A DNA stretch of 64,000 nt from Succinivibrio faecicola (lineage in GTDB: Bacteria > Pseudomonadota > Gammaproteobacteria > Enterobacterales > Succinivibrionaceae): NCBI RefSeq assembly GCF_019448115.1, contig NZ_JAGFNY010000001.1, positions 179,465-243,464 of the forward strand, in the 5' to 3' direction. The notes under the pieces were generated by a model, which was given only the letters and a program-made list of their open reading frames with translations, ran no database searches and was not told where the DNA came from. This document shows positions 51,909-61,571 of the stretch, in pieces. Within the stretch, counting starts at the first letter, position 1; each line of letters starts with the position of its first letter. Both the position numbers and the translations under genes were made by a program.

Positions 51909-54275
51909 CTATTCAAAAATCAGGTCCGTTATTCCATTTTCATTATCTGATGATAAAAACTGCTCCTCCTTATAGGCTTGAGCTTTGATGTTCTCATTGA
52001 TATCAAGCTGACTTATCTTCATATTTTTGCTCTTGAGCCTGTATCTTTTATCACTTTCCCTTTCTCTTTCAAACTTCATGATATTGACTCTTAGTGTATC
52101 TGTATCAATAAACTCACAAAGTATTTTTTCATCAAGAGATTCAAGACAGAGATGTGATTTGCCGTTTTTAAATGCGACATAGGTAAAAGATGCACTGTCA
52201 AAAAGCTTTTTTAAATCTTTATTATCAATATTTTCTGGTAAGTTGACAAAAAGGGCTTGAGCCTTATCTGTATTGTTTAATATGTAATTTTTTAAAACGG
52301 GCAGAAGTTTGGTTTTTACTTCCTTTTCAAGAATATCAAAGCTTATTTCAAACTCAGGATTACGCTTTTTGCCATAAAACGAATCTGTTCTTATAAAGAA
52401 TCCGTATACTAAAAAGCGGTTGAAATTTCTGTCAGTAAGCTCTGTATATGTGCATGATCTCTTATAAAGTCTTTGAGTAAGCAAACTTGTATCAACAAGT
52501 GTTCTGAAAAAAGGATGATAGGTAAAATCCTTTTTAAAGATTTCATCTGAATTGCTGATACTTCCATCATTTGTCAGTGCATTTATCTGTTTAACAACCT
52601 TTTTGTAGATATTAAAATCGTCACTTATATTTACTGATTTACTGTTTATAGCATAGTAACAGTCAAATGCTCGTAAAAGCTTTTGATGGGCAAAACCTCC
52701 ATATTCAATGAAATATCCATTTTTTAGTCGATAGCATCCTTGATCTTTGTGACTTATTAGATCTGCGTTTATAAATTCATATAGATAGTTTTCAATACAG
52801 TTGATACCAAAATTGTTTTGCTGTGATGAGAAACAGGCATAGACATCTGCCTTTTTAATAAGCTCAAGCACATCTTTACAAGACTTGTCTGTAAGAATTG
52901 AATGAATAATTGAGGAACCTTTGTTCCTATTAATCTTTTTAACAAATCCTATTTGTGTTTTTACAAAGCAAGAAAGAGTGAATCTGAAGATATCATCATG
53001 CAGCTGGGCTCTCTTTTTAGTAAAGCTTACAAACAGAAAATCAGACTTTGTAACCTTTATAAAATCACTTACAGGATACAGCTCTAAATACATTGAATCA
53101 TCTGGATTTTTGCAAAGGCTCTCTTTGAGAATAACAGGATCACTGTTTACTGACAGAATATTCTTATAAAAAGGATCCTGCCTGAAAGAATAGGTATTTA
53201 AAAGTCTATTTCTTGTGTCCTCATCTAATGAATCAAATACATTTTTTCTTATAAAAAGCGGTCTGTATGTATATGCTGATGATTCATCGGTTATGCTCAT
53301 ATCCGTAATGATCTTTGCTAAATCGTGCAGCAGTGCCACAAGTACAATTTCAAGCTCATTGAAGGATACATACTTTTTACTGAATCTGTACTGTTTTACA
53401 AGTTCACTGCTTTTTAGTGCTGTATGAAGTGAATGAGATAAAAGACCACCTTCAGATGAATCATGCAAACTTGCAGATGCAGGAAGAACTGAAACTAAAG
53501 AAGCAAAATCATTAAAAAGAGTGTTCAAATAGAAATTGAGATTATGAACAGGAGCCTTTAAAAATTCCCTTATAGCCTTTGTAAAATAAATATTCTCCCT
53601 TAAAAGATCTGATACTGATGATACACGTAAGACTCTTTGTGAGTTTAAAGAGGTGATCCTGATATCCTTTCTTTTAAAAAGTGATGACTTGCTGATACTG
53701 CCAATACTGCTCTTACTGTTAGTGCTGTTATCACTTATCTTATCAATTAGAACATCATCTGTATTTTGAGTATCTGCTTTTGATTTTATTGAAGATGCAG
53801 TTGAAGAATTTTTACTGACAGACTGGCATAAAGGCTCTTTATTATTGTCATTTTTACAGTCACTTTTACAGTCACTTTTACAGTCATTTTTACAGTCATT
53901 TTTACAGTCTTTTTTACAGTCATTTTTACAGTCTTTTTTACAGTTATTTTTGCTGTTAATTTTTGCTCTGTGCTCAATGAGAGGATCTGTTTTAACTGCA
54001 TTATTATCAGCATCATCAAAGCAGTATGAATTTAAAGCTTCATTATTTGTGTGGATTGTATCTTTAATATCTTTTTCGTCTGTTTCAAAATTATTTAAAC
54101 TGTCACAATTCTCTGGAATAAGCACTCTTAAAAAAGAGCTTTTAACTTTTCTCATTCTCTCTTTTATAAAGGATATATCAGCACTTTTAGCAGCTTTAAA
54201 AAGGCTGTTTAACCTATCACTGTCTGATACTGTTCTTGCAATATTTTCAAAGTTTTTTTTAAATGACTCCTTCAC
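51909..54275 (-). CDS. TraI_2 / MobH-type relaxase-like protein of an integrative element
   Basis: 788 residues. The core near residues 250-330 has LPASASLHDSSEGGLLSHSL, then LHTALKSS and VALLHDLAKIITDMS, matching the TraI_2 HD-like relaxase domain of SXT/R391-type and related elements (normally PAS..HHA.PGGLLEH and LLHDIGK). The second His of the usual HH pair is Asp here. A C-terminal region near 600-720 may correspond to the C-terminal DNA-binding domain of these proteins. Residues 110-141 are a Lys/Asp/Cys tandem repeat absent from the family. Directly downstream of the DUF4400-like and coupling-protein genes. Confidence 0.75.
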   Translation of the reverse strand: MKESFKKNFENIARTVSDSDRLNSLFKAAKSADISFIKERMRKVKSSFLRVLIPENCDSLNNFETDEKDIKDTIHTNNEALNSYCFDDADNNAVKTDPLIEHRAKINSKNNCKKDCKNDCKKDCKNDCKNDCKSDCKSDCKNDNNKEPLCQSVSKNSSTASSIKSKADTQNTDDVLIDKISDNSTNSKSSIGSISKSSLFKRKDIRITSLNSQRVLRVSSVSDLLRENIYFTKAIREFLKAPVHNLNFYLNTLFNDFASLVSVLPASASLHDSSEGGLLSHSLHTALKSSELVKQYRFSKKYVSFNELEIVLVALLHDLAKIITDMSITDESSAYTYRPLFIRKNVFDSLDEDTRNRLLNTYSFRQDPFYKNILSVNSDPVILKESLCKNPDDSMYLELYPVSDFIKVTKSDFLFVSFTKKRAQLHDDIFRFTLSCFVKTQIGFVKKINRNKGSSIIHSILTDKSCKDVLELIKKADVYACFSSQQNNFGINCIENYLYEFINADLISHKDQGCYRLKNGYFIEYGGFAHQKLLRAFDCYYAINSKSVNISDDFNIYKKVVKQINALTNDGSISNSDEIFKKDFTYHPFFRTLVDTSLLTQRLYKRSCTYTELTDRNFNRFLVYGFFIRTDSFYGKKRNPEFEISFDILEKEVKTKLLPVLKNYILNNTDKAQALFVNLPENIDNKDLKKLFDSASFTYVAFKNGKSHLCLESLDEKILCEFIDTDTLRVNIMKFERERESDKRYRLKSKNMKISQLDINENIKAQAYKEEQFLSSDNENGITDLIFE
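53851..53946 (-). repeat. Eight 12-base tandem repeats inside the relaxase-like gene
   Basis: Eight consecutive 12-base units of the type TTTTTACAGTCA on the plus strand, differing at one or two positions. They encode alternating CKND/CKKD/CKSD tetrapeptides (residues about 110-141). Unit length is a multiple of three, so copy changes keep the frame. The repeated Cys every four residues could bind metal or cross-link. Confidence 0.9.
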
Positions 54276-54276
54276 T

Positions 54277-54843
54277 TTAAAGTTCCTTTTTTATGATGTT
54301 GAAAAAGAACATTCCAAATTTGATACCTGTGAAAAATGGAATAAGAGGAAAGAGGATCATAAGATATGCTATTGAGCAGAATACCGGCTGAAAAATCAGA
54401 AAAACACACAGACTAAAAACAGTTACAGCACAAATCATTAAGATTAGTCGTATTCTTAACAGGAAAAGAAAACCTGCTGATACTGAATTTAACAGATATC
54501 TGCCAAAGAACATTCCTGAAATGAAGTTTGCCCCATATACAAGGTAGGTAAAAAATCCTGTCAGTATGACAGTGAATCTTAGCTTTAGAACTGATGCAAA
54601 AGGAAAGAGATTATCAGTATTAAAAAGGCGCATGATATTATGAAGTGATTTTGATGAATACTCTGTATTCGGTTTTACAGATTCATACAAAAAGCCTGAT
54701 ATGCTCCTAACAGTCTCAATTTCTCCAAGATATATGCTTTGAGATGATGAACTTGAGCAGCAGGATGTAAAAATCAAACTCATGAAAATAATAATGAGAG
54801 CACCTAAAAACAGCTTTGAATTCTCGGCTATGACTGAAAACAT
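54277..54843 (-). CDS. DUF4400-like integrative-element membrane protein
   Basis: 188 residues, four hydrophobic segments (about 12-30, 88-110, 115-140, 145-180) and a soluble loop with SISGFLYESVKPN and LHNIMRLFN. Size, topology and position between the coupling protein and the relaxase match the DUF4400 membrane proteins of SXT/PFL-type integrative conjugative elements. One base separates it from the relaxase gene. Family call is by context and topology, not a diagnostic motif. Confidence 0.6.
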   Translation of the reverse strand: MFSVIAENSKLFLGALIIIFMSLIFTSCCSSSSSQSIYLGEIETVRSISGFLYESVKPNTEYSSKSLHNIMRLFNTDNLFPFASVLKLRFTVILTGFFTYLVYGANFISGMFFGRYLLNSVSAGFLFLLRIRLILMICAVTVFSLCVFLIFQPVFCSIAYLMILFPLIPFFTGIKFGMFFFNIIKKEL

Positions 54844-55031
54844 TTAAACCTCAGTATAAAATTATCTAACTATCCATCCTTTTATGTTGTTTTTTAAAAT
54901 TTTGTTTTTTTGTTTAATTTCAATAAATTATTTTAATTTCATGTAATTTTTATGTGATTTTTTTTGTTATTTTTGTTTTTTTAATCGTTGTTGTTTATTT
55001 TTGGTTTTTATGATCTTTTGGAAATTTGAGT
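54844..55031. other. T-rich gap between coupling-protein and DUF4400-like genes
   Basis: 188 bases, extremely T-rich on the plus strand, with no gene and no hairpin I can support. Probably holds the promoter of the DUF4400-like/relaxase pair. Confidence 0.4.
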
Positions 55032-57842
55032 TTATTTCTGCTCAATTTTTGTCAGATTATTTTTCTCTTGTCTGTTTTCATAAGTTGTTTTTTTCTTTTT
55101 AAACCTTGAGTAGATACCAGATAGATATTCCTTGGTGAGTATTTCATCAGATTTGCTTCTTTTTCCTATAAAGCAGTCATTCTCATAATCATAGTTATTC
55201 AAATGACTGCTATCTGACAGGATGTCATCGATATCATCAAAATCATCGTATAGATCAGAAGATTCAATATCGGATTGAATATGTGAAATATATGAATCAT
55301 CAGATGCTAAAGACTCATTAGCTTTAGCAAAAACTGAATCAGTGCTTGATGTTTTTTTGTTATCTGATTCATGTGACTTGTTAAAACAATGCTCATTTTT
55401 TATATCTGACAGTGGCTTTTCTGCCTTTGTTGATGAGAATTGAAATGAAGTTGTCACTTTGCTTTCAAACTCATCTTTAAAGCTATAATCTTTTTTATCA
55501 GCAATATTTGATGCTCTTTCATATATGCCTTTATTTTCATCTGAATCAGTCCTGTCAGTGCACTCTTTAGAACACTTGTTTTTAGAGCCAACATCTTGCT
55601 TTTTGCGTCTTTGACTTTCTGTAAGCTCTTTTAAAATGCTTTTTGAATCAATCTTTTCAAGATATGGAAAAACGCCTTTGACAAGTCTTCCGTCTGATAA
55701 TTTTGCAATATACTCAAAATTTGGAAGACGCATGATTGCATCATATGGAAAAAAAGCACAGTCCATTTCTCTAACTGAGTGTGACTGATTAAATCCAGTT
55801 AAGAGCTCCTGTGTATCTGAGCTTTGAGAATATCCTCTTGAATGAACATTCTTTCTGGTATTTCCTGTAAGCCTTGATATGAGCATTGCTGTCTGCTCTG
55901 AATTTACTCTGCAGCATATAAGATTATTACAGTTATCAAGAATCTTTGATGCTGTATACTCACCTGCATCCTTGCACAAATCAGCATATGACTGAGTTGC
56001 AAGTGTAAGAGCAAAGTTTGCACCACGACTCTTGTTTAAAAGCATGACAAGCTCCTGAGTTATGATTTCACCTGCCTCATCGACAAAGATATTCACTCTT
56101 TTGTCTGTTGCATTTAAAGAAAAGTCTGCGTTGTATATAAGTGATGATAATGATGTAAGCTCAGATAGAATAAGTTTTCCTACACTTACTGCTCTTAACC
56201 TGTTTACAAGTGAATTTAAAGAAACATATAAAATACCGCTTTCATTGTAGATTTGCCTAAGATCAACAGCTTTCTTTCTTGAATTTAAGATCCTGTCAAA
56301 ACCGTTTTGACTTAATGCATTTAATAAACCATCAGGTGAGTTTGTCATTTTGACAAAATATGTCTCATCAATCATGCACTGATCAAAAAGACTCTCAAGC
56401 TTGAGGTTCCTTGTGACCTTGTTTTTTGGCATGGCAGGATCACGCTCTTTATCAAGATTTAGAACTGGTGAATTTAAAACCACCTTTTCACCATCAATTT
56501 CAGTCTCAATACTTTTTGATATGAACTCATCCTCTCCTTTAAGCTCATATTTATCAAGAAGTCCTAAATACAGTTTTCTTAATGCCTGAGCCTTAAATAA
56601 AACAGTACCGTACTTTGATGCACTTCTTTTCTTTTTTGTACTGTTTTCTAATGTTTCATCATCAAGACTGTCTTGATACAGGCTATCATCTTTATTTGCA
56701 TCCTTTGAAAAAAGCGATTCATCAAATCCATACTCAACAAGCGATGTTTTCAGTTTTGTAACACTCTCTCCAATGCCTTTGAAAAATCTCTGTGTGTAGT
56801 CATAGGCATAATAGGTATTTATGGATGCTACAAACTTAATCATCATCACCTTTATGGCCTCATAGTATGTATCTAAAGATAGATGATTCTTGATGTTTGC
56901 AAAGTTCAGATCATAATTAAGCTCCTTTAGTGCAATAATCGTGTTCATGATTGCATTCTGGGCATATGATTTAAAGGCATCTGAACTAAGATCATCTTCT
57001 TTGCTTATGCAGGCTATGATCTGCTCTGCTATCTTGCACTCATCCTTACAAACTGACAGAAGATTGAAACTCTGTTTTGCACTGTCAGGCTCATTAAGAT
57101 CAAGACTATAAAACTGCTTTTCCTTTAAACAAAGTTTTGAACACTCAATCATCTGCTCTTTAAGCTCTCTATCTGCTTTAGGATCAATAACTATCACAAC
57201 CTCATTTCTTAAAATTGCCTGCATGATCTGAAGAATAAAGAATTTTGTTTTACCAGTACCAGTTGTTCCAAAGAACATAGTATGTGTGTTTAATGATCCT
57301 GTTTTTATAAAAACATCATTGCACTCTTTTTTACCTAAATTGTGGATCTGATTTGATCCTGTCTGTGTGTTCTCATCTCTGATATCAAAGGAGCTTGTAA
57401 GACCGTCATTTAATAGATCATATAAAGCTCTTGAATGTTTTGGCTTGAACTCATATCCATTTCCAAGATAAACAAGACTGCAGTCTTTCAAATATTCAAA
57501 ATCAAGAGCTCGTCCTTTAAGAATGTTCACTACCTGTCTGATACCAAGAACAAAGAAGTTACTTATATTATCAACTGATGGATTTTTGTCTTTATTAAAA
57601 TAATAAACACATCCTATAACACTAATAGGCATCAAAAGCTGCATCAGATATACAAATGGGGTTACAAGAAGAAACAACACAGCTGCAAATACAGCTAAGC
57701 TTAGAAATACAAGATATATATAAGATGATCTCATATCCTTTAAAAAAGGTATTCTCAAAAGATTCTTCTCAGACTTTACCGATCGGTCAATAAAGCTGAT
57801 GACTCTACTAAAAAAGGATTGGTAAGCTAATTTTAAATTCAT
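55032..57842 (-). CDS. traD: Type IV coupling protein, TraD/VirD4 type
   Basis: 936 residues. Two N-terminal membrane helices near residues 48-85; Walker A GTTGTGKTKFF near 190; Walker B VNIFVDEAGEII near 583; ALTLATQSYADL shortly after; then an SEQTAMLISRLTGNT segment typical of TraD proteins of the SXT/TOL subgroup. A non-conserved acidic tail from about 740 to the end is rich in Ser/Asp. Couples the relaxase-DNA complex to a type IV secretion channel. No mating-pair-formation genes are in the window. Confidence 0.88.
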   Translation of the reverse strand: MNLKLAYQSFFSRVISFIDRSVKSEKNLLRIPFLKDMRSSYIYLVFLSLAVFAAVLFLLVTPFVYLMQLLMPISVIGCVYYFNKDKNPSVDNISNFFVLGIRQVVNILKGRALDFEYLKDCSLVYLGNGYEFKPKHSRALYDLLNDGLTSSFDIRDENTQTGSNQIHNLGKKECNDVFIKTGSLNTHTMFFGTTGTGKTKFFILQIMQAILRNEVVIVIDPKADRELKEQMIECSKLCLKEKQFYSLDLNEPDSAKQSFNLLSVCKDECKIAEQIIACISKEDDLSSDAFKSYAQNAIMNTIIALKELNYDLNFANIKNHLSLDTYYEAIKVMMIKFVASINTYYAYDYTQRFFKGIGESVTKLKTSLVEYGFDESLFSKDANKDDSLYQDSLDDETLENSTKKKRSASKYGTVLFKAQALRKLYLGLLDKYELKGEDEFISKSIETEIDGEKVVLNSPVLNLDKERDPAMPKNKVTRNLKLESLFDQCMIDETYFVKMTNSPDGLLNALSQNGFDRILNSRKKAVDLRQIYNESGILYVSLNSLVNRLRAVSVGKLILSELTSLSSLIYNADFSLNATDKRVNIFVDEAGEIITQELVMLLNKSRGANFALTLATQSYADLCKDAGEYTASKILDNCNNLICCRVNSEQTAMLISRLTGNTRKNVHSRGYSQSSDTQELLTGFNQSHSVREMDCAFFPYDAIMRLPNFEYIAKLSDGRLVKGVFPYLEKIDSKSILKELTESQRRKKQDVGSKNKCSKECTDRTDSDENKGIYERASNIADKKDYSFKDEFESKVTTSFQFSSTKAEKPLSDIKNEHCFNKSHESDNKKTSSTDSVFAKANESLASDDSYISHIQSDIESSDLYDDFDDIDDILSDSSHLNNYDYENDCFIGKRSKSDEILTKEYLSGIYSRFKKKKTTYENRQEKNNLTKIEQK

Positions 57843-58634
57843 ACAGATACTCTCAAAAATTTTTTAAGATTGTATCTGACGTGAATTTCTTAACTGTCCT
57901 TCAAATGGCGCAAAACGCCAATTGATCTAAAAAATACCTTTTAGATCATAAGGATATAATTTTTAAAAATTGCTTTAGATAGACTTGATTTGCATGGGTA
58001 AAGATTTAGATGGAAGGGACTGAACAAATAATATTGAAAACGTATATATTTTCAGGACACATATTTTGAAGAAAGAAAATCAACACATTTAATTAGTTGA
58101 CATTCTCTCTTGCAAAAGCAAGATAATTACTACCGCAGAGATTAATTGCTTAGCTTGATTCTATAGGTTGAAGCTACAACACTCTTAAGAGAGATCGTTT
58201 TGACCTTGGATTAGATAAAAGAAAGCACTAAATTTGGTTCAATTTTTCCCTTCAAGATGATCCTAATTTTCAGGTAAAAAGACAGATCAACTTCGCATGA
58301 TATTGACGGATCACTTTCGTGATTTTTAACAGATCAGAATTTAAGTGTTACTAGGTTAAGTTTTGGTTGTCACAGCCCACTGAAAAAGATCTGATTTAGC
58401 TCATTTGATTTTTATCAGATCTTTTAAAACCTTCCAATTTAGCTTAATCATTTTGTTTAACAGCTCATTCAAATTATTCTTTTGCTTATCTGTTTTTGAT
58501 TATTGCTTAGTCATTTTTGCTGAATTATGAAGAACAACTCTCCATACATTTACTTCTTTTATCATTTTTTTATAGCTCCACAAAAACCACGTTCATCAAC
58601 AGTTAAATTAACTTTAAGAAACTCGTAAAACGAT
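57843..58634. other. Non-coding region between traD and the GIY-YIG gene
   Basis: About 790 bases without a credible gene. Hairpins seen: TGGCG/CGCCA at 57906-57920, GATCTAAA/TTTAGATC at 57924-57947, ATCAC/GTGAT at 58310-58323 followed by TTTT, and a perfect 12-base inverted repeat at 58384-58425. Could hold the traD promoter, a transfer origin for the relaxase, or element-boundary DNA. Confidence 0.5.
58384..58425. terminator. Perfect 12-base inverted repeat, bidirectional terminator or origin-related repeat
   Basis: AAAAGATCTGAT (58384-58395) and ATCAGATCTTTT (58414-58425) are exact complements with an 18-base loop; A-tracts on the left and T-tracts on the right let it terminate either strand. 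It lies about 210 bases past the end of the minus-strand GIY-YIG gene, so it may end the restriction operon transcript, but an inverted repeat near a relaxase module could also mark a transfer origin. Confidence 0.5.
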
Positions 58635-59291
58635 CTATACACCTAACCTTTGTCGTATGTCATTTAAAGGTTCGCCTTTATATGAAAAATATCTTGGCCC
58701 TGCAATAGAATATGCTTTACCTGAAAGCTTTTTTGCTAGAGCTGACAAAGAATACTCTTTTCCCTCATATAAAACATTTTTGTCATCTACTACTGATATT
58801 TTATGTGTAGGATCTTCAATAAATTCAATTGATTCGCCTTTCTGAATATTGCAAGAGAAAAATGAGAAATTTGACATTCTTTCTCTACTAGATTCCTCTA
58901 TTTCCTTAGCTTCTGATGCATCTTTCTGAGCATCTTCATCCATCTTGCATTTTGTTAGCCTTTCAGAAAATCCATGGATTTCAGCAATTGCTTCAAGAAT
59001 GGCGTATGCATCTTCTGGAGACATTGCATAAAATTCTCTTTTTCGTTCTTTGCCTTGCCAATTGTCAATTGATCTCAAAGAAGGATTAAGTGTATCGATA
59101 ATATTGTGGATTTTTTTATCAGATAAACGATTATCTACAGCATATGTAGCATAGACTCGGAAAGCAAATGGGGTACATTCACTTCTGTTTAGCTGAGCTA
59201 AGCGAGCATTTACATCATCTGCATATCCTATTTTTACATACTCAGGAAAAGAGGGGTTTGTGAGTATGTATATATAACCAACGTTTTCCAT
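58635..59291 (-). CDS. GIY-YIG superfamily (T5orf172-type) nuclease-like protein
   Basis: 218 residues. The N-terminal domain begins GYIYILTNPSFPEYVKIGY, with the YIYI...YVKIGY pair typical of the T5orf172 branch of GIY-YIG nucleases, and continues with NRSECTPFAFRVYATYAV. The C-terminal part (SVVDDKNVLYEGKEYSLSAL then GPRYFSYKGEPLN) looks like a small modified-DNA-reading domain of RAMA type, a tentative call. It lies 148 bases after the type III res gene on the same strand, so is probably part of the same defence operon. Confidence 0.75.
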   Translation of the reverse strand: MENVGYIYILTNPSFPEYVKIGYADDVNARLAQLNRSECTPFAFRVYATYAVDNRLSDKKIHNIIDTLNPSLRSIDNWQGKERKREFYAMSPEDAYAILEAIAEIHGFSERLTKCKMDEDAQKDASEAKEIEESSRERMSNFSFFSCNIQKGESIEFIEDPTHKISVVDDKNVLYEGKEYSLSALAKKLSGKAYSIAGPRYFSYKGEPLNDIRQRLGV

Positions 59292-59439
59292 AAAATTTTA
59301 GCCTTCAAAATTATTTCTCTTAAAATTATTGAGTTAGAAGGGCATAAATATCCTTCTAACAGAAAGCTCCATTCAAGTTTCTTTATAAACACGACCTGAT
59401 GACTACCACATTTTACACTCACCCAATGCAACTATATCT

Positions 59440-61560
59440 TTACTTCATGTAAGGTGATAAATCAAAATTTACATCATTAACTGCAGATTTAAATTGATCA
59501 TAGTTTAACTCATAACAGTTACCTTTGAAGTAACAATAAATTGTCCATGTACTACCATTTAAAACTGGTAAACAAAAATAATGATCAACTTTAGAGGAAA
59601 CTTTTAAATACAAATCTTTTAAAAGATTAACTTTTTGCTGATATTCAGCGGGATCTAAATTTAGTGATGCTGATGTATTCAAACTTTTTACTTCAAACAA
59701 AAAGATTCGATCATTCTTATCCTTAAGTACAAAATCTGGATAAGAAAAATGACTACCATCTGCATAATACTCATATTTAATCGCAGAATTCTGTAAATAA
59801 TTTTTTCCTACAAGTAAAACATCATTGTCTACGCCTAAAGAAATTTTTTTAATATGGAAATCATGGAGCATTTTATATACCCAGTCTTTTTCAGAGTCAC
59901 TATCAAAAGAAAACTCTTTCATATCATTTCCATTATCCCAAACTCCATTTATATCTGATAAAGAGAATTTTTTATTTTGAAAATAAAGAGAATTATATGG
60001 GAGCGAGACTTCAAGATCCTTATTTAAACTGTTCTTAACAACTTCAATACTTGAAGCATCACTGCTTAAGACTGTCCGAACTTTAGATTTTATGTCACTT
60101 AAATTATTTACAAAACCAAAGTACCTAGAATATTCTTCGCCATATTCAGACAACATATAACGTTTGCACTCATTTTGAATTCTGTTAGATGACTTTGATA
60201 ATTCTCTATGCAAATCAAAAATACTTTTACGTGCAATTGGATCAGGCTTTCCATTAAGATAAGAATCAATATCAAAATTTGATTTTGTTTTCTTTAAATC
60301 TGCTAGTTTTGTAATTTTAACTTTAATCTCTTCCTGAATTTCGTTTTTTACCCAATCACCATCAGGAAATGTTCCTTTTAAAGTTACATCAATTGCTTTA
60401 TTCTCGTTTGAGTTATCTTTAATTCCCCATACATACGCTGTTGTAAATAAAAGCTTTTCTTTCTCATCTGCAATTTTTTCAAAATCCATTAACCTTGGAT
60501 TTCTTCTTACTCTTCCTAATACCTGTTCATCTAGCTGCTTTGATTTACTATCTCTTATTTGAAATAGCATGTTTGCTCTGGGGATATCCCAGCCTTCAGT
60601 AATAGCCATTTTAAAAATTATTACATCAATTGTTGAATCATTTGGTTTTGCATATTTCTCCCATTTTGAAGGAGAAGCTTTTATCAATTGATCATTTGTT
60701 TTACAAAGTTTTGGATCAGTTGTATAGCTAACCCATTTCATATCCTTATATTTAGGAAGAGATAATGCATGCTCTATTACTTTAACCTGCTCTTCTCCAA
60801 GTTCTTTATTGGAAATCTGAATAATCAAACAAGGATTAATATTAGATTTTTTAAGATATTCTTCCTTACAATTTTGTAAAGAATCTAATGCTTTCAATAA
60901 TTCATTGTACTGAACACTGCCAATAGAAAAATCGTCATCACCGAAATTACGCTCAGAACAATACTGAACTCTTTTGATTAATGAAGTATCTACTGCATCT
61001 TTTTCAGAAATTTCGACTGTTACCTTTTGATTTTTTTTAGGTGTTGCAGAAATATTTATAATCTTTGAAAAATAGGGTTTTAATTCATCGAGATTATTAG
61101 TTGCTATATGACATTCATCTTTTATCAAATTGATTTCTATATCTTGATCGCGTATTTCTAGCAAGAATTTTTGTAATGCTTGTTGACCTTTCAACTTACT
61201 TTTATCTTTATATAAGTCTCTAGGCAATACGTATACGTTATCTAATGTTGGAATATAAAGAGCATTTTCTCCAGAAGACTCACTAGAAATTAAATGTGGT
61301 CTTAAATTTTGTACAAAGCCAAATTCTAAAAATTCATTGAACTTATCATAATTCTGTTGAGCTAAATTTGCCTTTGATAAAGAGGAAACGATAAAAATAA
61401 CTTTATCATTTTTTGATAGGAGCTCGTCCATAAACCTAGCCATAATGTAAGTTTTTCCAGCACCAGTTGGAGCTTTAAAAACAACTTCATCCTTATTAGA
61501 AATTTGATTAACTAATTCGTGAATAGCTCTTTCTTGTAGTAATTTTACTTCTTCTAACAT
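59440..61560 (-). CDS. Type III restriction enzyme, Res subunit
   Basis: 706 residues from ATG 61560 (AGGAG upstream). Superfamily 2 helicase: Walker A KAPTGAGKTYIMARF near residue 35, DECH box IKDECHIA near 150, motif V/VI region FKMAITEGWDIPRAN then QVLGRVRRNP near 340. A C-terminal PD-(D/E)XK nuclease follows (YPDFVLKDKNDRIFLFEVKS near 620-640). Shorter than EcoP15I-type Res (about 970). Starts 11 bases after the mod stop. Confidence 0.92.
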   Translation of the reverse strand: MLEEVKLLQERAIHELVNQISNKDEVVFKAPTGAGKTYIMARFMDELLSKNDKVIFIVSSLSKANLAQQNYDKFNEFLEFGFVQNLRPHLISSESSGENALYIPTLDNVYVLPRDLYKDKSKLKGQQALQKFLLEIRDQDIEINLIKDECHIATNNLDELKPYFSKIINISATPKKNQKVTVEISEKDAVDTSLIKRVQYCSERNFGDDDFSIGSVQYNELLKALDSLQNCKEEYLKKSNINPCLIIQISNKELGEEQVKVIEHALSLPKYKDMKWVSYTTDPKLCKTNDQLIKASPSKWEKYAKPNDSTIDVIIFKMAITEGWDIPRANMLFQIRDSKSKQLDEQVLGRVRRNPRLMDFEKIADEKEKLLFTTAYVWGIKDNSNENKAIDVTLKGTFPDGDWVKNEIQEEIKVKITKLADLKKTKSNFDIDSYLNGKPDPIARKSIFDLHRELSKSSNRIQNECKRYMLSEYGEEYSRYFGFVNNLSDIKSKVRTVLSSDASSIEVVKNSLNKDLEVSLPYNSLYFQNKKFSLSDINGVWDNGNDMKEFSFDSDSEKDWVYKMLHDFHIKKISLGVDNDVLLVGKNYLQNSAIKYEYYADGSHFSYPDFVLKDKNDRIFLFEVKSLNTSASLNLDPAEYQQKVNLLKDLYLKVSSKVDHYFCLPVLNGSTWTIYCYFKGNCYELNYDQFKSAVNDVNFDLSPYMK

Positions 61561-61571
61561 ACTCAATTCTC

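Noticed and set aside
53845..53950. CRISPR-like repeat array
   Set aside because: Units are 12 bases, contiguous, with no spacers, and lie in frame inside a long coding sequence.
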